64,000 bases of DNA from Thalassolituus oleivorans MIL-1 (GTDB lineage Bacteria > Pseudomonadota > Gammaproteobacteria > Pseudomonadales > Oceanobacteraceae), in assembly GCF_000355675.1 (NCBI RefSeq), contig NC_020888.1:2126883-2190882 (forward strand). Reading direction: 5' to 3'. Below, piece after piece: positions 63,255 through 64,000 of this stretch (its first letter is position 1; every line of letters begins with the position of its first letter). The notes below the pieces were generated by a model. It saw nothing but the letters and a program-made list of their open reading frames with translations. It was not told the origin of the DNA and did no database searches. The position numbers were made by a program, and so were the translations under genes.

Positions 63255-64000
63255 ATGATACCCGTCGATGGCAATTTTATTTTAGCCGTTGCACCTCGCT
63301 TTTCAGGATCGAAAGCGGAGGCACAGGCGCATATTGTAGGGCAAATATCCGCTGTATTTGCTCCAATTCTCGACTCTTACGATATTAATACCAAATTACG
63401 CATTGCCCATTTTATGGGACAAATAACTCATGAGTGTGCGGGCTTCCGCACGACCGAGGAATTTGCCTCGGGTGCAGCTTACGAAGGCCGAACTGACTTG
63501 GGCAATATACACGCAGGCGATGGCAAGCGTTATAAGGGTCGTGGCTTGATTCAATTAACGGGGCGCTATAACTATAAAAAAATCGGCGATATATTGGATT
63601 TACCACTAGAAGAGCATCCAGAAATTGCGGCCGAACCTGTTATCTCATTAAAAATCGCCTGCGAATATTGGAAACGCCGCAACATAAATGAGATTGCGGA
63701 TGGCGATGATTTAATCAAGGTAACCACGCTTGTTAATGGTGGCCAGAACGGTTTGGAAGATAGACGTAAGTATCTACAAAAATCGAAAACGGCAATAGCT
63801 AACTTAGAAGGTATTCGGGTGGCTATTCAGGAAGGTGGAAATACCGTGGTGCTAAGACGCGGCTCGTTCGGTAACGCAGTAATTGAATTACAGAAATTAC
63901 TTGCTGCCGCAGGCTATCGGCTTTCAATTGATGGCGATTTTGGTGCCGCGACCGAACTTGCCGTCGTTTCGTTTCAGCAATCGAAAGGTTTAATCATCGA
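63255..64000 (+). CDS. GH19 endolysin/chitinase-like protein with peptidoglycan-binding domain, 3' end cut
   Basis: The frame is open from ATG 63255 to the window end (248 codons). GQITHECAGFRTTEEF has the two catalytic glutamates of GH19 enzymes; YKGRGLIQLTGRYNY and VNGGQNGLEDRR are family motifs. After residue 190 a peptidoglycan-binding domain begins (VLRRGSFGNAVIELQKLLAAAGY ... DGDFGAATELAVVSFQQ, split). The closest known architectures are phage or type-secretion endolysins. GTG at 63251 has GGAGG upstream but is out of frame; GAGGG precedes the ATG. No signal peptide. Confidence 0.85.
   Translation, partial: MIPVDGNFILAVAPRFSGSKAEAQAHIVGQISAVFAPILDSYDINTKLRIAHFMGQITHECAGFRTTEEFASGAAYEGRTDLGNIHAGDGKRYKGRGLIQLTGRYNYKKIGDILDLPLEEHPEIAAEPVISLKIACEYWKRRNINEIADGDDLIKVTTLVNGGQNGLEDRRKYLQKSKTAIANLEGIRVAIQEGGNTVVLRRGSFGNAVIELQKLLAAAGYRLSIDGDFGAATELAVVSFQQSKGLII

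Overview
The window looks like a chromosome segment from a marine gammaproteobacterium, probably of the Oceanospirillales type. The basis is gene content: ccoGHIS followed by an Anr/Fnr regulator, ttcA, greB, a YgfB-family protein, PutA, OmpW, FadD/FadE-type fatty-acid genes and a fatty-acid desaturase. The taxon is inferred. No rRNA, tRNA or CRISPR array was seen.

Region by region. 1-5.3 kb: the 3' end of ccoG, then ccoH-ccoI-ccoS, a TauE/SafE-like membrane protein and an Anr/Fnr regulator (cbb3 oxidase maturation and oxygen sensing). 5.6-16.9 kb: housekeeping and poorly known genes (ttcA, greB, a DnaJ-related protein, a polysaccharide deacetylase, a YgjP-like metalloprotease, a PstS-OmpA fusion behind a Pho box, a BolA-like protein, a YlqF GTPase). 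17.0-20.1 kb: a sulfur locus with a persulfide-dioxygenase-like hydrolase divergent from a BigR/SqrR-type ArsR repressor and a SulP permease, sharing a palindromic operator. 20.1-26.2 kb: YceI, a diguanylate cyclase, murI, folE, cardiolipin synthase and an SDR. 26.2-37.5 kb: ompW with a perfect Anr/Fnr box, a degenerate sensor kinase, an acyl-CoA dehydrogenase, fadD, an AraC regulator, a desaturase, a decayed DUF2789 gene and a PAS-GGDEF-EAL protein. 38-39.8 kb: a hipBA toxin-antitoxin module flanked by direct repeats. 39.9-51.4 kb: yaeQ, an RhlE-like helicase, MtfA-like and FKBP proteins, putA, an arsRC-acr3 operon with its palindromic operator, and a saccharopine-dehydrogenase-like gene.

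The most interesting part is 51.8-60.8 kb, which reads as a relict chromosomal integron. On the + strand at 60526-60796 lies the N-terminal remnant of an integron integrase, still preceded by a LexA/SOS box and a Shine-Dalgarno sequence. It carries a nonsense codon and a 17-bp tandem duplication and lacks the catalytic half. Divergent from it is an array of six single-gene cassettes, all on the minus strand and separated by five attC sites. The paired core sites (R'' at each cassette end, R' at its start) match exactly for five of six cassettes and at 6 of 7 bases for the other, which fixes the cassette boundaries. The first cassette is about 5.05 kb and encodes a 1568-residue protein with a Mrr-like nuclease domain, a STAND-type NTPase and a long helical C-terminus, an architecture like the Avs antiphage sensors. 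Other cassettes encode a membrane-anchored HEPN protein, a GNAT acetyltransferase and three small proteins of unknown function. With the integrase gone the array is probably frozen. Two 16-bp palindromes and two half sites lie beside the attI/cassette-1 junction.

Beyond the integron, the minus strand carries a coiled-coil stress-type protein, a HEPN-like protein with substituted active-site residues, a small unknown protein and an SDR. The window ends inside a GH19 endolysin-like gene.
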